NCBI RefSeq assembly: GCF_008330225.1
Contig: NZ_CP042466.1
Span: 496,001 to 560,000 of the forward strand
Source: Geobacter sp. FeAm09
GTDB lineage: Bacteria > Desulfobacterota > Desulfuromonadia > Geobacterales > Pseudopelobacteraceae
Reading direction: 5' to 3'
DNA: 64,000 nt
Under the pieces are notes generated by a model that was given only the letters and a program-made list of their open reading frames with translations, made no database searches and was not told the origin of the DNA. The position numbers and the translations under genes were made by a program. Shown here one piece after another: positions 20,014 through 30,315 of the stretch (positions are counted from its first letter, which is position 1; each line of letters begins with the position of its first letter).

Positions 20014-20601
20014 ATGAAATGCCCCAAGTGCGGATATAACAGCTTTGAGTACAATGACAATTGTCCCAAGTGCCTCAATGACCTCACCGGCTACAAGGCG
20101 ACCTACGGACTCAAGGCCATGGCGCTGCCCCTGGCGGCCCGGACGGACATGGCCCGGTCCATGGCGAGCGAGCTTCACGCCGACAGCCATGCGCCGGAGG
20201 ATACGGACATGGCCTCCGATATCTTTTCCTTCGACCTGGGGGACGATGGGCCGGAAACGCCCCAGGGGGGCGGACCCGTCCATGACCCCTTCAGCTTCGA
20301 CGACGAGCCGGGCGATGCCTTCGGCTCCGGGTTTGGCGGTTTCTCCTTCGGCGACGAGCAGGAGGGACAGAAGTCGGCCCAGGCCAAGGCCGAAGAGGAC
20401 GCCTTCGCCAGCCTGCTGGAGTCAACCCCGCAGAAGAGCGCCGCGGCGCCGGCCGGCAAGCCCGCTGCCGCGGCCGCTCACGATGAGTTCGATCTGGAGA
20501 ATTTCTCGTGGGACGACACGCCCGATCCCGCCAGTGACGATAAGGGGGGCGCACCCCGCGAGGATGACTTCGGCAGCCTGTTCGGCGGCACCAAGAAGTA
20601 G
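20014..20601 (+). CDS. Zinc-ribbon protein with a long acidic disordered tail
   Basis: 195 residues. The first 22 residues carry CPKCGYNSF and CPKC, a four-Cys zinc ribbon. The rest is rich in Asp, Gly, Phe, Ser and Ala with recurring F-S-F/D-D motifs (IFSFDLGDD, FSFDDEP, FSFGDE, NFSWDD), which looks like short linear motifs in a disordered region. No enzyme fold is seen. Such proteins sit after rsmE in related genomes as uncharacterised proteins; I offer no function. The ribosome site CAAGGAG lies nine bases from the ATG. Confidence 0.75.
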   Translation: MKCPKCGYNSFEYNDNCPKCLNDLTGYKATYGLKAMALPLAARTDMARSMASELHADSHAPEDTDMASDIFSFDLGDDGPETPQGGGPVHDPFSFDDEPGDAFGSGFGGFSFGDEQEGQKSAQAKAEEDAFASLLESTPQKSAAAPAGKPAAAAAHDEFDLENFSWDDTPDPASDDKGGAPREDDFGSLFGGTKK

Positions 20602-20722
20602 TCCCGCCGCGTGCCGGCCCGCTGGCCCCAGGCCCGTTCCCCCTCTCGTTCCAGGGCGGACGGGCCTTGACGTATCCACCGCAGGCAGTCCCGAATGAAA
20701 AACGTTTCCCCGGAGTCCCCAC

Positions 20723-22564
20723 GTGTCCCAGCGCATCGCCATCCTCCCCGAAACCATTACCAACAAGATCGCCGCCGGCGAAGTGGTCGAGCGGCCCGCC
20801 TCGGTCATCAAGGAGCTGCTTGAGAACTCCCTGGATGCCGGCGCAATCGATATCTCCGTGGAGATCGCCGCCGGGGGGCGGCGGCTGATCCGCATCACGG
20901 ACAACGGCCACGGCATGTCCCGTGAGGACGCCCTGCTTTCCCTGGAACGCCACGCCACCAGCAAGATCAGGACCGACAGCGACCTGGACGGCATCCTGAC
21001 CCTGGGGTTCCGCGGCGAGGCGCTCCCTTCCATCGCCTCGGTCTCCCGTTTCCGGCTGGCGACCCGTGAAGCCGGCAGCCTGGAGGGAACCGAGATCGTC
21101 GTGGAGGGGGGGCGGGTCAGGGACGTGAAGGCCTGCGGCATGGCCCCCGGCACGGTCATCAGCGTGGAGCAGCTGTTCTTCAACACCCCCGCGCGCCTCA
21201 AGTTCCTGCGGAGCGCCGAGACCGAGACGGGACACGTGGGGGACACGGTGGCCCGCATGGCCGTTTCCCGCCCCGATGTGGCCTTTCGTCTGACCAGTGA
21301 CGACCGGGAACTGCTGCGGGTGCAGCGCAGCGACCTGCGCCGGCGCATCGCCCAGACCGTGGGCAGGGACGCCGCTGCCGCCCTCCACGATGTTGCCAGC
21401 ACCGAGGGGGGCATCACGGTCACCGGGTTCATCTCCGGCCCCCACGCCGTCCGCTCCACCACCTCGGCCATGTTCACCTACATCAACGGCCGGTTCGTCC
21501 GGGACAAGGTGGTACAGCACGCCATCATGCAGGCCTACCGCGGCGTGATCGACCGTGGCCGCTATCCCATCCTGGCCCTGTTCATCGAACTCCCCCCCGG
21601 CGAGGTGGACGTCAACGTCCATCCCACCAAGCATGAGGTGCGTTTCCGCCGCCAAGCCGCCGTGCACGACGCCCTTCAGGCGGCCCTGGAGGAGGTGCTG
21701 CGCCGGTCCCCCTGGCTGGCGCACCGGCCGGAACCAGCGCCCCCGGCACCGGCCGCCCCGGCCGGCGGCCAGGCCTACCGCGAGCGAATCGCCGCCGCGG
21801 CCCAGGCATCCCTCAAGTTTGTGGAACAACCGCCGCGTACGTCCTTTTCCCCTGCCGCCGCTTCCGGAGAGGGCACGCGTACCGCGCCGGTTGCCGCAGT
21901 CGCCCCCTCCGGCACCACCGTTTCGGTCCGGGAGCCGGCGGAACCGTTCCGGCCGGAGCCCGCGCCGGCGGAAGCCGCGGGCTATTTTTCCTCACTGGCG
22001 ATCATCGGCCAGTTCCACGGGGAGTACATCCTGTGCCAGTCCGGCGCCGAACTGGTGGTCATCGACCAGCATGCCGCCAGCGAGCGGGTCGCCTACCAGC
22101 GCCTGCGGCAGCAGTTTCGGGCCGGCGGTGTGGAATCGCAGCGGTTGCTCTTTTCCGAGACCCTGGAGCTTTCTTTCGGCGAGGCGGCCGTGGTGGGGCG
22201 TTTCCGCGACGATCTCGCCCGCATCGGCTTCGATCTCGAGCCGTTCGGCGGCGCCACCGTCGTGGTTGCCGCCCTCCCGCGCCTGGCCACGGGGCGGGAC
22301 GGCATGCAGCTGGTGCGGGACATCCTGGCCGAGCTTGCCGTACTGGGGACCAGCGCCGCCTTCGACGGCGCCATCGACGATCTGCTGGCCCGCATCGCCT
22401 GCCACTCGGTGGTGCGCGGCTTTCATCCCCTGGAGAACCGCCAGATCACCGAACTGCTGCGGGCCATGGACGAAACCGACTTCGCCGCCAGTTGTCCCCA
22501 CGGCCGCCCCGTATCCCACACCATCACCCTGGGGGAGTTGGAAAAGATCTTCAAGCGGACCTAA
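20723..22564 (+). CDS. mutL: DNA mismatch repair protein MutL (endonuclease-type)
   Basis: 613 residues with a GTG start. The GHKL ATPase carries ENSLDAGA, TDNGHGM and GFRGEAL; a Pro/Ala-rich linker spans about 335-415; the C-terminal dimerisation domain has DQHAASE and CPHGRP, the metal site of nicking MutL proteins found in bacteria without MutH. It couples mismatch recognition by MutS to strand incision. Transcription ends at the hairpin at 22609-22645. Confidence 0.97.
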   Translation: MSQRIAILPETITNKIAAGEVVERPASVIKELLENSLDAGAIDISVEIAAGGRRLIRITDNGHGMSREDALLSLERHATSKIRTDSDLDGILTLGFRGEALPSIASVSRFRLATREAGSLEGTEIVVEGGRVRDVKACGMAPGTVISVEQLFFNTPARLKFLRSAETETGHVGDTVARMAVSRPDVAFRLTSDDRELLRVQRSDLRRRIAQTVGRDAAAALHDVASTEGGITVTGFISGPHAVRSTTSAMFTYINGRFVRDKVVQHAIMQAYRGVIDRGRYPILALFIELPPGEVDVNVHPTKHEVRFRRQAAVHDALQAALEEVLRRSPWLAHRPEPAPPAPAAPAGGQAYRERIAAAAQASLKFVEQPPRTSFSPAAASGEGTRTAPVAAVAPSGTTVSVREPAEPFRPEPAPAEAAGYFSSLAIIGQFHGEYILCQSGAELVVIDQHAASERVAYQRLRQQFRAGGVESQRLLFSETLELSFGEAAVVGRFRDDLARIGFDLEPFGGATVVVAALPRLATGRDGMQLVRDILAELAVLGTSAAFDGAIDDLLARIACHSVVRGFHPLENRQITELLRAMDETDFAASCPHGRPVSHTITLGELEKIFKRT

Positions 22565-22608
22565 CCTCTTCCGGCTGCCGCGGATGCTCGGGAAGGGCGA
22601 ACGAAAAA

Positions 22609-22645
22609 CCCCCGGCAAGCAGCGCGGGTGCGCGTTTGCCGGGGG
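22609..22645. terminator. Bidirectional terminator between mutL and the chemoreceptor gene
   Basis: A 10-bp stem CCCCCGGCAA / TTGCCGGGGG with a 17-base loop. On the minus strand it is followed by five T (complement of 22604-22608), so it ends the chemoreceptor transcript best; mutL reads into it from the other side. Confidence 0.7.
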
Positions 22646-22700
22646 GCTTGTCTGCGGCCGTTCCCGTGGCTGAGCGGCTCCGCCCGGGCGGAGCCGGCGA

Positions 22701-24326
22701 TCACAGCCTGAACTGCCGTACCAGGGTCTGGAGGTGCTCCGCCTGCTGCGCCATCTGCGAGGCTGCGGCGGCCGATTCCTGGGCGCCGCGGGAAGTATCG
22801 TGCACCACCTGGGTGATCATGTGGATATTGTTGGTGATCTCGCTGGTCGTGGCGGTCTGTTCCTCGGCGGCCGTGGCGATCTGGCTGACCTGCATGGTGA
22901 CGGCGTTGACCTGTTCCAGGATCTCGTTCAGGGCCGTTTCCAGCTGGGCGGCCTCGGCGGCTCCCCGCTCGGTGCCCTTGACCCCCTCCTCCATGGAGAC
23001 GATGGCCTCCTTGGTCTGCCCCTGGATCGCCTTGATCATGTCGCCGATCTCCTTGGTGGCGCGGGTGGTGCGCTCCGCCAGGGCGCGCACCTCGTCGGCG
23101 ACCACCGCGAAGCCGCGCCCCTGTTCGCCGGCACGGGCCGCTTCGATGGCCGCGTTCAAGGCCAGGAGGTTGGTCTGGTCGGCGATGTCCTCGATGGTGG
23201 CCACAATGGCCCCGATCTGGTCCGAGCGCTCTCCCAGCGACTCGACGATCCTGGCGTTGGCGCGGGTGCCGTCACCCCGCTGGCGGATGCCGTCCACCGT
23301 GTTCTTGACGACCTCGAACCCCTTGCTCGTCGTGGCTGCGGCCTGTTGTGCCCCCCCGGCGGCCATGTGACAGTTGTTGGCGATATCCGAGGAGGTGGCC
23401 GCCATCTCTTCGCTGGCGGTGGCGACGGTTGCGGCCTGGGCGGCAACCTCTTCGGTGCCGGTGGACATCTGCGTGGCCGTGGCGCTGACCTGGGCGGCGG
23501 CCGACGATAGGTGTGCCGCGGTCTCCATGACCTTGCCGATAAGTTCCCGCAGGTTTTTCACCATGGCGCCGAAGGCGGCGCTCAACTGGCCGATCTCGTC
23601 CCGGGAGTCCAATTCGATTTCGACTCCCAGGTCACCGGAGGCGATCTGGTCCGCCTTGTGGGCCAGGCTGCGCAGGGGGGCGCTGAACAGGCGCGCCAGG
23701 ATGACCGCCTCGAGCAGGCCGATGGCGATGCAGACCGCCAGGGCGATCATGACCCAGGTGCGGGCAGCGGAGCTGATGGTCGCCATGCCGCGGCTCTCCG
23801 TCGTGGTCTGTTTCGCCTGATTCTCCACCGTGGCATCCAGGGCCTTGAGCGCCTGGTTGAAATACTTGCTCGATGCCCCCCGGATCAGTTCCCCGGCCTC
23901 GATATCCTTGTTCTGCAGGGCCATTTCGGCTACTTTGGGGGTCTCGGCCAGGTACAGTTGCAACGCCTTGGTGAACTCGCCGTAGAGTTTGCGTTCCTCG
24001 TCGGTGTCGATCATCTTCTCATAGGCCGCCTGCTCCTTCCTGAGCTTCTCGGCGGTTTCCTGGTTGCGTTTGATGTATTTGTCGATGTCTTCCGGGTTGT
24101 TGGAGACGACCATCAGCAACTCTCCCCGCCGGAGACTGCCGAAGAGATCGCTGATGCGGGCTACGGAGAGGATGCCCGGCACCTGCTTTTGGGCCACGTC
24201 CTCGGCACTGGTGCGGACCAGGTTCAGCCTGCCGATCATGAAGATGCCCAAAAAGACCGTGAGCAGCAGGACCAGCAGGAATGACATGATGAGTTTTGCG
24301 CCGATCGAGAGATTCTTGAGCCACAT
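22701..24326 (-). CDS. Methyl-accepting chemotaxis protein
   Basis: 541 residues. First membrane helix (about 11-31), a four-helix-bundle-type periplasmic domain (about 33-190), second helix (about 193-215), HAMP, and a long cytoplasmic signalling rod. The hairpin tip (about 415-440) holds [18 protein letters not shown] and [12 protein letters not shown], invariant in MCPs. It relays ligand binding to CheA/CheW. The ATG at 24326 has AAGGAGG seven bases upstream. No che genes are nearby. The periplasmic domain resembles the four-helix MCP type with broad ligands. Confidence 0.94.
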   Translation of the reverse strand: MWLKNLSIGAKLIMSFLLVLLLTVFLGIFMIGRLNLVRTSAEDVAQKQVPGILSVARISDLFGSLRRGELLMVVSNNPEDIDKYIKRNQETAEKLRKEQAAYEKMIDTDEERKLYGEFTKALQLYLAETPKVAEMALQNKDIEAGELIRGASSKYFNQALKALDATVENQAKQTTTESRGMATISSAARTWVMIALAVCIAIGLLEAVILARLFSAPLRSLAHKADQIASGDLGVEIELDSRDEIGQLSAAFGAMVKNLRELIGKVMETAAHLSSAAAQVSATATQMSTGTEEVAAQAATVATASEEMAATSSDIANNCHMAAGGAQQAAATTSKGFEVVKNTVDGIRQRGDGTRANARIVESLGERSDQIGAIVATIEDIADQTNLLALNAAIEAARAGEQGRGFAVVADEVRALAERTTRATKEIGDMIKAIQGQTKEAIVSMEEGVKGTERGAAEAAQLETALNEILEQVNAVTMQVSQIATAAEEQTATTSEITNNIHMITQVVHDTSRGAQESAAAASQMAQQAEHLQTLVRQFRL

Positions 24327-24549
24327 ACATCCTCCTTCATTTATAGAAGCATGTGAGATTGCACGGGAGTATTGGGGAGCTTTGATCGATTGCGGCAGAT
24401 TGTGACAGAATTGTGCACGAATTGTGGCCGAATATAACACCAAAAAAATCACATGAAAACCCATTTAATGATTGCTATAGTGCTTACAGGAAGTTACCGT
24501 CCCTTATGGAATCCGGTCCGGGAACGGCAATTAAGGGCGTACAGGTGAC

Positions 24550-25476
24550 ATGAGCGTATCGGGCAAACCAAAACTGCTGGTGGTCGTCGGCCCCACCGCC
24601 TCGGGCAAGAGCGAGCTGGCCCTGCGCCTGGCCCGAGAAGTGGATGGCGAGATCGTCAACGCCGACTCCATGCAGGTCTATCGCGGCCTGGATATCGGCA
24701 CCGCCAAGCCGTCGCCGGAGCAGCGTGCCGGCGTGCCCCACCACCTGATCGACGTGGCGGAACCGGACCGGCTTTTTTCAGCGGCCGATTTTGCCGAGGC
24801 GGCCGACGCGGCCATCCGCGACATAACCGGCCGCGGCAAGCGGGTCATTGTGGTCGGCGGCACCGGGCTCTACATCCGTGCCCTGCTCAAGGGGCTGGTG
24901 GATTCCCCCAGCGGCGCGGGCGCCATCAGGAGGGCGCTGCAGGAAGAGGCGGCGCACCTGGGCAACGAGGCCATGCTGGAACAGTTGCGCCAGGTGGACC
25001 CGGAGTCGGCGGCGCGCATGCACCCCAACAACCTGGTGCGCATCATCCGCGCCCTGGAGGTGCACCGCCTGACCGGCGTCCCCCTCTCCCGCCATCAGCA
25101 GGAGCACGCCTTCGGCACCCAGCGTTACGACAGCCTCCAGATCGGCATCCGCGTCGACCGCCAGGAGCTGTACCGGCGTATCGAGGCCCGGGTGGACCAG
25201 ATGCTGGCGGCGGGGTTGGTGGCGGAGGTGGGGGGGCTCCTGGCCCGGGGATATGACCGCCAGTCGAAAGCCATGCGGGCCATCGGCTACAAGGAAACGG
25301 CCGCGTATCTGGCCGGGGAATGCGGCCTGGACGAGGCCGTGTGGATCATGAAGCGGGACACGCGCCGCTATGCCAAACGCCAATTGACATGGTTCAATGC
25401 CGACCCGGACATATTATGGTTTGAATATCCGGGAAAGTTTGCTACTATTTTACGGCATGCTATTGAATTTTTTTGA
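24550..25476 (+). CDS. miaA: tRNA dimethylallyltransferase
   Basis: 308 residues. P-loop GPTASGKSELAL, then NADSMQVYRGLDIGTAKP and GGTGLYIRALL, and the tRNA-binding RRYAKRQLTWF near the end. It adds the dimethylallyl group to A37 of tRNAs reading UNN codons. It lies 21 bases upstream of hfq, the arrangement seen in many bacteria. Confidence 0.97.
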   Translation: MSVSGKPKLLVVVGPTASGKSELALRLAREVDGEIVNADSMQVYRGLDIGTAKPSPEQRAGVPHHLIDVAEPDRLFSAADFAEAADAAIRDITGRGKRVIVVGGTGLYIRALLKGLVDSPSGAGAIRRALQEEAAHLGNEAMLEQLRQVDPESAARMHPNNLVRIIRALEVHRLTGVPLSRHQQEHAFGTQRYDSLQIGIRVDRQELYRRIEARVDQMLAAGLVAEVGGLLARGYDRQSKAMRAIGYKETAAYLAGECGLDEAVWIMKRDTRRYAKRQLTWFNADPDILWFEYPGKFATILRHAIEFF

Positions 25477-25497
25477 ATAACAGGAGGAACGCCCCTC

Positions 25498-25722
25498 ATG
25501 GCAAAAGCACCCTTCAACATTCAGGACCAGTACCTCAATCAGGCCCGTAAGGAGCGTGTCCGCGTGGTTGTCACCATGATGTCGGGCGATAAGCTGGAAG
25601 GACATATCAAGTCATTCGACAACTTCTCGGTGCTGCTGGATTACAACGGCGACATCCTGATCTACAAGCACGCCATCTCCACCATCACCTCGGCCGACGG
25701 CGCCTTCCGGCTGCACCAATGA
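25498..25722 (+). CDS. hfq: RNA chaperone Hfq
   Basis: 74 residues. The Sm1 and Sm2 motifs are clear: NIQDQYLNQARKERV with the proximal-face Gln, FDNFSVLLD, and the Y-KHAIST signature. Hexameric RNA chaperone that pairs small RNAs with mRNAs. AGGAGG lies upstream. The disordered tail of enterobacterial Hfq is absent. Confidence 0.97.
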   Translation: MAKAPFNIQDQYLNQARKERVRVVVTMMSGDKLEGHIKSFDNFSVLLDYNGDILIYKHAISTITSADGAFRLHQ

Positions 25723-25768
25723 CCAGTTCAGCCGTCTCCGGGGACGTTGCGGCCCCGGAGACGGCCCC

Positions 25769-26860
25769 ATGAATCAGGTTCCCATGAACAAGAGTACCAA
25801 GATCCTCCTCGCAACGGCCCTGCTGCTTGCGGCCCTGGCGGCGGTCATCCTCTATTTCTCGGCCTCCGTATTCCTGCAGCTGTTCATCGCCTTTGCCCTC
25901 GCCTACATGCTCAACCCGGCGGTGCTCTTTCTGGAGCGCAAGGGGATGGGGCGCATCCCCAGCATCCTGGTCGTCTTCTTCGCCGCGCTGGTTGTCTGCG
26001 TCGGCATCGCCGTGTTCTTCGTGGTATCCCTTGGCAGGGAATTCTCCAGCATGCAGCTCAATCTGCCCGCCTACGCCCAGCACCTCTACGAGATCACCCC
26101 GGCGGCGGTCAAGTCGTACCTGGGGGTCGAGACCCCGGACAAGCTCTCCCTGCGCCTGAATGACGCCCTGGCCCAAGCCCGCAGCGTTGCGCCGGACATC
26201 GTCAAGCCGCTGCTGAGTCTCCTCCGGGAGGCGTTTTCCTCCACGATCTCCTTTGTCCTGGCGCTGTTGGGCTACTTCATCATCCCGGTCTATCTCTTCT
26301 ACCTGCTGGCCGACCTCCCCCGGCTGAAAGCGTTCGTTCAGTCGTTCGTCCCCGAGCGCCACCAGCACGCCTACAACGAAAGGCTTGGGGAAATCGACAC
26401 GGTGCTGGGCGGGTTCATCCGCGGCCAACTTTCGGTCTGCGCCATCCTGGCGGTACTCTACAGCATCGGCCTGTATTTCATCGGCATCGACCTGGCCGTC
26501 GCCATCGGCACCCTGGCCGGCATCACCTTCATCATCCCCTACGTGGGCACCATCATCGGCATCTGCCTGTCGGTCGTCATGGCGCTGCTCAAATTCCACG
26601 ACATCCTCCACCCCCTGCTCTGCCTGGGGTGGTTCGGCCTGGTCCAGGCCCTTGAAGGGGCGGTCATCACCCCCCGGGTGGTGGGGGACACGGTCGGCCT
26701 GCACCCCCTGGTGGCCATCATCGCGCTTTTGATCGGGGGGCAGATATTCGGCCTCATGGGGATGCTGCTGGCCGTGCCGGTCACCGCCGTGCTACAGGTG
26801 TTCCTGCGCTCGCTGGCCGCCTGGTACCGCGAATCCGACTTTTACCGGGAGGGGCGATGA
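25769..26860 (+). CDS. AI-2E family (YdiK/PerM-like) membrane transporter
   Basis: 363 residues with seven to eight hydrophobic segments in the family's layout: two to three N-terminal helices, a soluble region (about 90-150) and a C-terminal bundle containing the family hallmark near GLVQALEGAVITPRVVG and GLHPLVVIIALLIGG-like sequence. Family members move small signals or ions; the substrate here is unknown. An ATG five codons in is an alternative start. It overlaps the next gene by four bases. Confidence 0.85.
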   Translation: MNQVPMNKSTKILLATALLLAALAAVILYFSASVFLQLFIAFALAYMLNPAVLFLERKGMGRIPSILVVFFAALVVCVGIAVFFVVSLGREFSSMQLNLPAYAQHLYEITPAAVKSYLGVETPDKLSLRLNDALAQARSVAPDIVKPLLSLLREAFSSTISFVLALLGYFIIPVYLFYLLADLPRLKAFVQSFVPERHQHAYNERLGEIDTVLGGFIRGQLSVCAILAVLYSIGLYFIGIDLAVAIGTLAGITFIIPYVGTIIGICLSVVMALLKFHDILHPLLCLGWFGLVQALEGAVITPRVVGDTVGLHPLVAIIALLIGGQIFGLMGMLLAVPVTAVLQVFLRSLAAWYRESDFYREGR

Positions 26861-28191
26861 ACGGGCTTGTCATCGAAGCGGTCGCGCCCGGCTCCATCGG
26901 CGGGGAGATGGGGGTGGAGCCGGGGGACCGGCTGCTGGCGGTCAACCACCATCCCCTGCGGGACATCATCGATTACAGCTACTACACCGCCGCCGACGAC
27001 GAACTGCTGCTGGAGGTCGCCAAGCCGGACGGCGAGGTGTGGGAGCTTGCCATCGAACGGGAGCCGGGGGAGCCGTTGGGGCTCACCTTTCCGGCCCCGG
27101 AGCCAGCCCGCTGCCGCAACAACTGCGTCTTCTGCTTTGTCCACCAACTCCCCCGGGGGCTGCGCAAGCCGCTCTACGTCAAGGACGAGGACTACCGCCT
27201 CTCCTTCCTCAACGGCAACTACGTCACCCTGGCCAACCTGAAAGGAGCCGAACTGGCCCGCATCATCGAACAGCGCCTCTCGCCCCTGTACATCTCCGTT
27301 CACGCCACCAACCCGGCGTTGCGCGAACAGTTGCTGGGCCGGCCGGGCATCCCCCCCATCCTCGACCAGTTGCGGGAGTTGGCCGCCGGGCGCATCGGCA
27401 TGCACACCCAGGTGGTGCTCTGTCCCGGCCTCAACGACGGTCCCGAGTTGGAACGGACCGTGGGCGACCTGGCGGAACTCTACCCGGCGGTGCAGTCCCT
27501 GGCCGTGGTGCCGCTGGGATTGACCCGCCACCGCGGGCGCCTGCCCCGGCTCACGCCGGCGGACGCCGACTATGCCCGCGCTTTCGTCACCGCCTGGGGG
27601 CCGCGGGCCACGGCTCTGAAAAAACGCCTGGGCGAACCGTTCCTCTTCCTGGCCGACGAGTTTTATCTCAAGGGAGGCGTCCCGTTCCCGCCGCTGCGGG
27701 AGTACGGCGACCTGCCCCAGATAGAGAACGGGGTCGGCATGGTGCCGCTGTTCCTGCGGGATGCCGCCCAGGTGCTGCGGACGGCCCGGCCGGTGGGCGA
27801 CCTGCGGGTTACGGTGGTGACCGGCGTCTCGGCCGTGGGCTTCGTGGGAGAGTTCCTGTCGCGGCTGGGGGAGCGGACCGGGGCCCGGATTGTGCCGGTG
27901 GCGGTGGAAAACCGCCTGTTCGGGGAAAGCGTGACGGTCAGCGGCCTGGTGGCGGGCAACGACATCATGGCGGCGCTCGCGGGGGTGGAGATCGGCGCGG
28001 GGCTCCTGGTGCCGGACGTGATGCTCAAGGAGGGGGAGGGGCTGTTCCTGGACGACGTGTCCCTGGATGAGGTGCGGGGGCGCCTCGGTTGCCCGGTGCT
28101 GACCTTCGACGGTACGCCCCGCGGGTGCTACCGGGCCCTCCGGCAGTTGGCCCGCCCGGGGAACCCGCTGTCCCGGGCGCCCGGTTCGTAG
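26857..28191 (+). CDS. DUF512 protein with PDZ-like and radical-SAM-type [4Fe-4S] domains
   Basis: 444 residues. An N-terminal PDZ-like module (about 1-70, VAPGSIGGEMGVEPGDRLLAVN), then a radical-SAM-type motif with spacing CRNNCVFCF (Cys-x3-Cys-x2-Cys), then the DUF512 C-terminal half (from about 240, with FYLKGG and the DVMLKEGEGLFLDD tail). This combination is a conserved single-copy protein of many anaerobes and Firmicutes. Its substrate is not established. Translationally coupled to the transporter upstream. Confidence 0.85.
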   Translation: MNGLVIEAVAPGSIGGEMGVEPGDRLLAVNHHPLRDIIDYSYYTAADDELLLEVAKPDGEVWELAIEREPGEPLGLTFPAPEPARCRNNCVFCFVHQLPRGLRKPLYVKDEDYRLSFLNGNYVTLANLKGAELARIIEQRLSPLYISVHATNPALREQLLGRPGIPPILDQLRELAAGRIGMHTQVVLCPGLNDGPELERTVGDLAELYPAVQSLAVVPLGLTRHRGRLPRLTPADADYARAFVTAWGPRATALKKRLGEPFLFLADEFYLKGGVPFPPLREYGDLPQIENGVGMVPLFLRDAAQVLRTARPVGDLRVTVVTGVSAVGFVGEFLSRLGERTGARIVPVAVENRLFGESVTVSGLVAGNDIMAALAGVEIGAGLLVPDVMLKEGEGLFLDDVSLDEVRGRLGCPVLTFDGTPRGCYRALRQLARPGNPLSRAPGS

Positions 28192-28302
28192 TCGCACCCC
28201 CGCCTTTCGGGGCCGGTGCCGTCGTTGCGGCACCTTGATGCCGCCCCTGCCACACCGGCCGCACCAGCTCGCCGTTACTCCCCGCGGCACCGGCGCGGAG
28301 CG

Positions 28303-30315
28303 CTAGGACAAAAGCTCCCTGACCTTTGCCAACAGCGCGTCCGCGGAGAAGGGCTTCTGGATGAAGTTGCGCTCTTCGTCGAACAGGCCGTGGTTGACGA
28401 TCACATTGTCGGTATAGCCCGACATGTAGAGCACCCTCAGGCCGGGCTGGGCCACCGCCAGCCGGGCGTAGAGTTCGGGACCGCTCATCCTGGGCATGAC
28501 CACGTCGCTCAGCAGCAGATCGATGTGCTGCTCCCCGGTCAGCTTCAGGGCCACTTCGGGGCTCTCCGCCACAAGGACGGCATATCCGTCCTCCTTCAAG
28601 AGCTCAGAGGCCATATCGCGCACCATCTCGTTGTCCTCGGCCAACAGGATGACGCCCCTTCCCTGTCCTGTCGCCAGCACGCCCGGCACGGGCGCCGACT
28701 CCTGGTCGGGGGCGCGCCCGGCCAGGGGGAAGTAGATCTTGAAGACCGTACCCCGCCCCGGCTCGCTGTAGACCCAGATGCTCCCATTGTGCTGTTTGAC
28801 GAGCCCGTAGACCGTTGCCAGCCCCAGGCCGGTGCCGAGGCCGCTTTCCTTGGTGGTGAAAAACGGCTCGAAGATCTTTTCCTGGGTTTCCGGGGTCATG
28901 CCGTGCCCGGTGTCGGTCACGGACAGCATGGCATGCCAGCCCGAAACGATGCCGGCGTGGTGCCGGGCATAACCTTCGTCAAGCATCACCATGGCGGTTT
29001 CGATGGTTATGGTGCCGTTTTTTTCAATGGCGTCCTGGGCGTTGATGGCCAGGTTCATCAGGATCTGCTCCACCTGGGTCCGGTCGGCGCGGATGCTGGG
29101 CAGCTCCGGGGCGAGGTGCAGGCTGATCTCCACGCTCTCCCGGATGGTCCTGCGCAGAATGCCGGAAAAATCCGCAATGACCGTATTCAGGTCAAGAACC
29201 CGCATGGTCAGCCGCTGTTTCCGGCCGAAGCTGAGAAGCTGCTGGGTCAGCTCCTTGGCCCTGGATGCGGCCAGCATGATCTGCCCCAGGCGCGAGCTGG
29301 CCCGCTCGTTGTCCGACAAGTCCCGCATCAGGAGCTGGACGTACACGATGATGGGAGTCAGCAGGTTGTTGAAGTCGTGGGCGATTCCGCCCGCCAGCCG
29401 GCCGACGGATTCGATCTTCTGGGCCTGGGACAGCTGCTCGGACAGAATCTTCTTCTCAGCCTCCGCCTGCTTGCGGTCGCTGATGTCCCGCCCCGCCACG
29501 ATCAGCCGTTCGGCGGCGCCGAGCATGGCGCGGCGTATGTTGATCTCCAGCCAGAACAGCTCGCCGTTCTTGCGTTTGCCCAGCCATTCGAATACCTGCG
29601 GTTCCCCCGCTGCCGCCCGCCGCATCCATGCCATGGCCTCGGCCTGGGAATAGGGGGGCTCGCCGGCGCTGATGGCCTCCACGTCGAGCCGGCTGGCCTC
29701 TTCGCGGCTATAGCCGAACAGGTCGCACATGGTCTGGTTCACTTCCAGGATCGCCCCGCTCTCCAGGTCGTGGATGAATACGGCGTCGCCGATCAGGTCG
29801 AAGATGGCGCGAAAACGCTCCTCGCTCTCCCGCAGGGCCTTCTCGGCCCGCTTCAGCTCGGTGATGTCGAGAATCACGCCGACCAGGCCGCGTACCGTGC
29901 CGTTTGCGCGCAGGATCAGGGACTTGTAGAACACCACGTCATGCAGCGTCCCGTCGCCGTGGCGGAGGGCGGCCTCGTAGACCTGGGTCCCTCCCAGGGC
30001 CAGCAGCTCAAGGTCGGCGCGACGGTAGGTGTCGGCCAGTTCCCGGGGCGCCAGGTCGTATGCCGTACGGCCGATGATCTCCTCCTTGGAGAACCCCAGG
30101 TAGCGGGCAAAGGCCGCATTGCAGTTGAGATAGACCCCGTCCAGGTTCTTGTGGAAAACCGGGTTGGGGATGGAGTCGATGACGTTGGCCAAAAGCTCGC
30201 GGTTTTCCTCGAGCTCCTCTATCTTGTGCTGCAGTTCGGGGAAAAAACTCTTGCGCCCCGACATGCTGCCCAGGCCGATGACGGCATCGCGCTGTTGTTG
30301 CCAATCCGGATCCAT
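28303..30315 (-). CDS. Hybrid sensor histidine kinase (PAS - PAS - HisKA - HATPase - REC), cytosolic
   Basis: 670 residues without membrane segments. Two PAS domains (about 42-155 and 165-280), His313 in GGIAHDFNN, ATPase boxes NLAINAQDA and GTGLGLATV, and a receiver with the acceptor Asp in LLLSDVVMP. The layout and motifs match the kinase at 3021, so they are paralogues. Its ATG overlaps the stop of the alcohol dehydrogenase by one base (TGATG), so both come from one transcript and the enzyme's substrate or redox state may be linked to the signal. Confidence 0.88.
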   Translation of the reverse strand: MDPDWQQQRDAVIGLGSMSGRKSFFPELQHKIEELEENRELLANVIDSIPNPVFHKNLDGVYLNCNAAFARYLGFSKEEIIGRTAYDLAPRELADTYRRADLELLALGGTQVYEAALRHGDGTLHDVVFYKSLILRANGTVRGLVGVILDITELKRAEKALRESEERFRAIFDLIGDAVFIHDLESGAILEVNQTMCDLFGYSREEASRLDVEAISAGEPPYSQAEAMAWMRRAAAGEPQVFEWLGKRKNGELFWLEINIRRAMLGAAERLIVAGRDISDRKQAEAEKKILSEQLSQAQKIESVGRLAGGIAHDFNNLLTPIIVYVQLLMRDLSDNERASSRLGQIMLAASRAKELTQQLLSFGRKQRLTMRVLDLNTVIADFSGILRRTIRESVEISLHLAPELPSIRADRTQVEQILMNLAINAQDAIEKNGTITIETAMVMLDEGYARHHAGIVSGWHAMLSVTDTGHGMTPETQEKIFEPFFTTKESGLGTGLGLATVYGLVKQHNGSIWVYSEPGRGTVFKIYFPLAGRAPDQESAPVPGVLATGQGRGVILLAEDNEMVRDMASELLKEDGYAVLVAESPEVALKLTGEQHIDLLLSDVVMPRMSGPELYARLAVAQPGLRVLYMSGYTDNVIVNHGLFDEERNFIQKPFSADALLAKVRELLS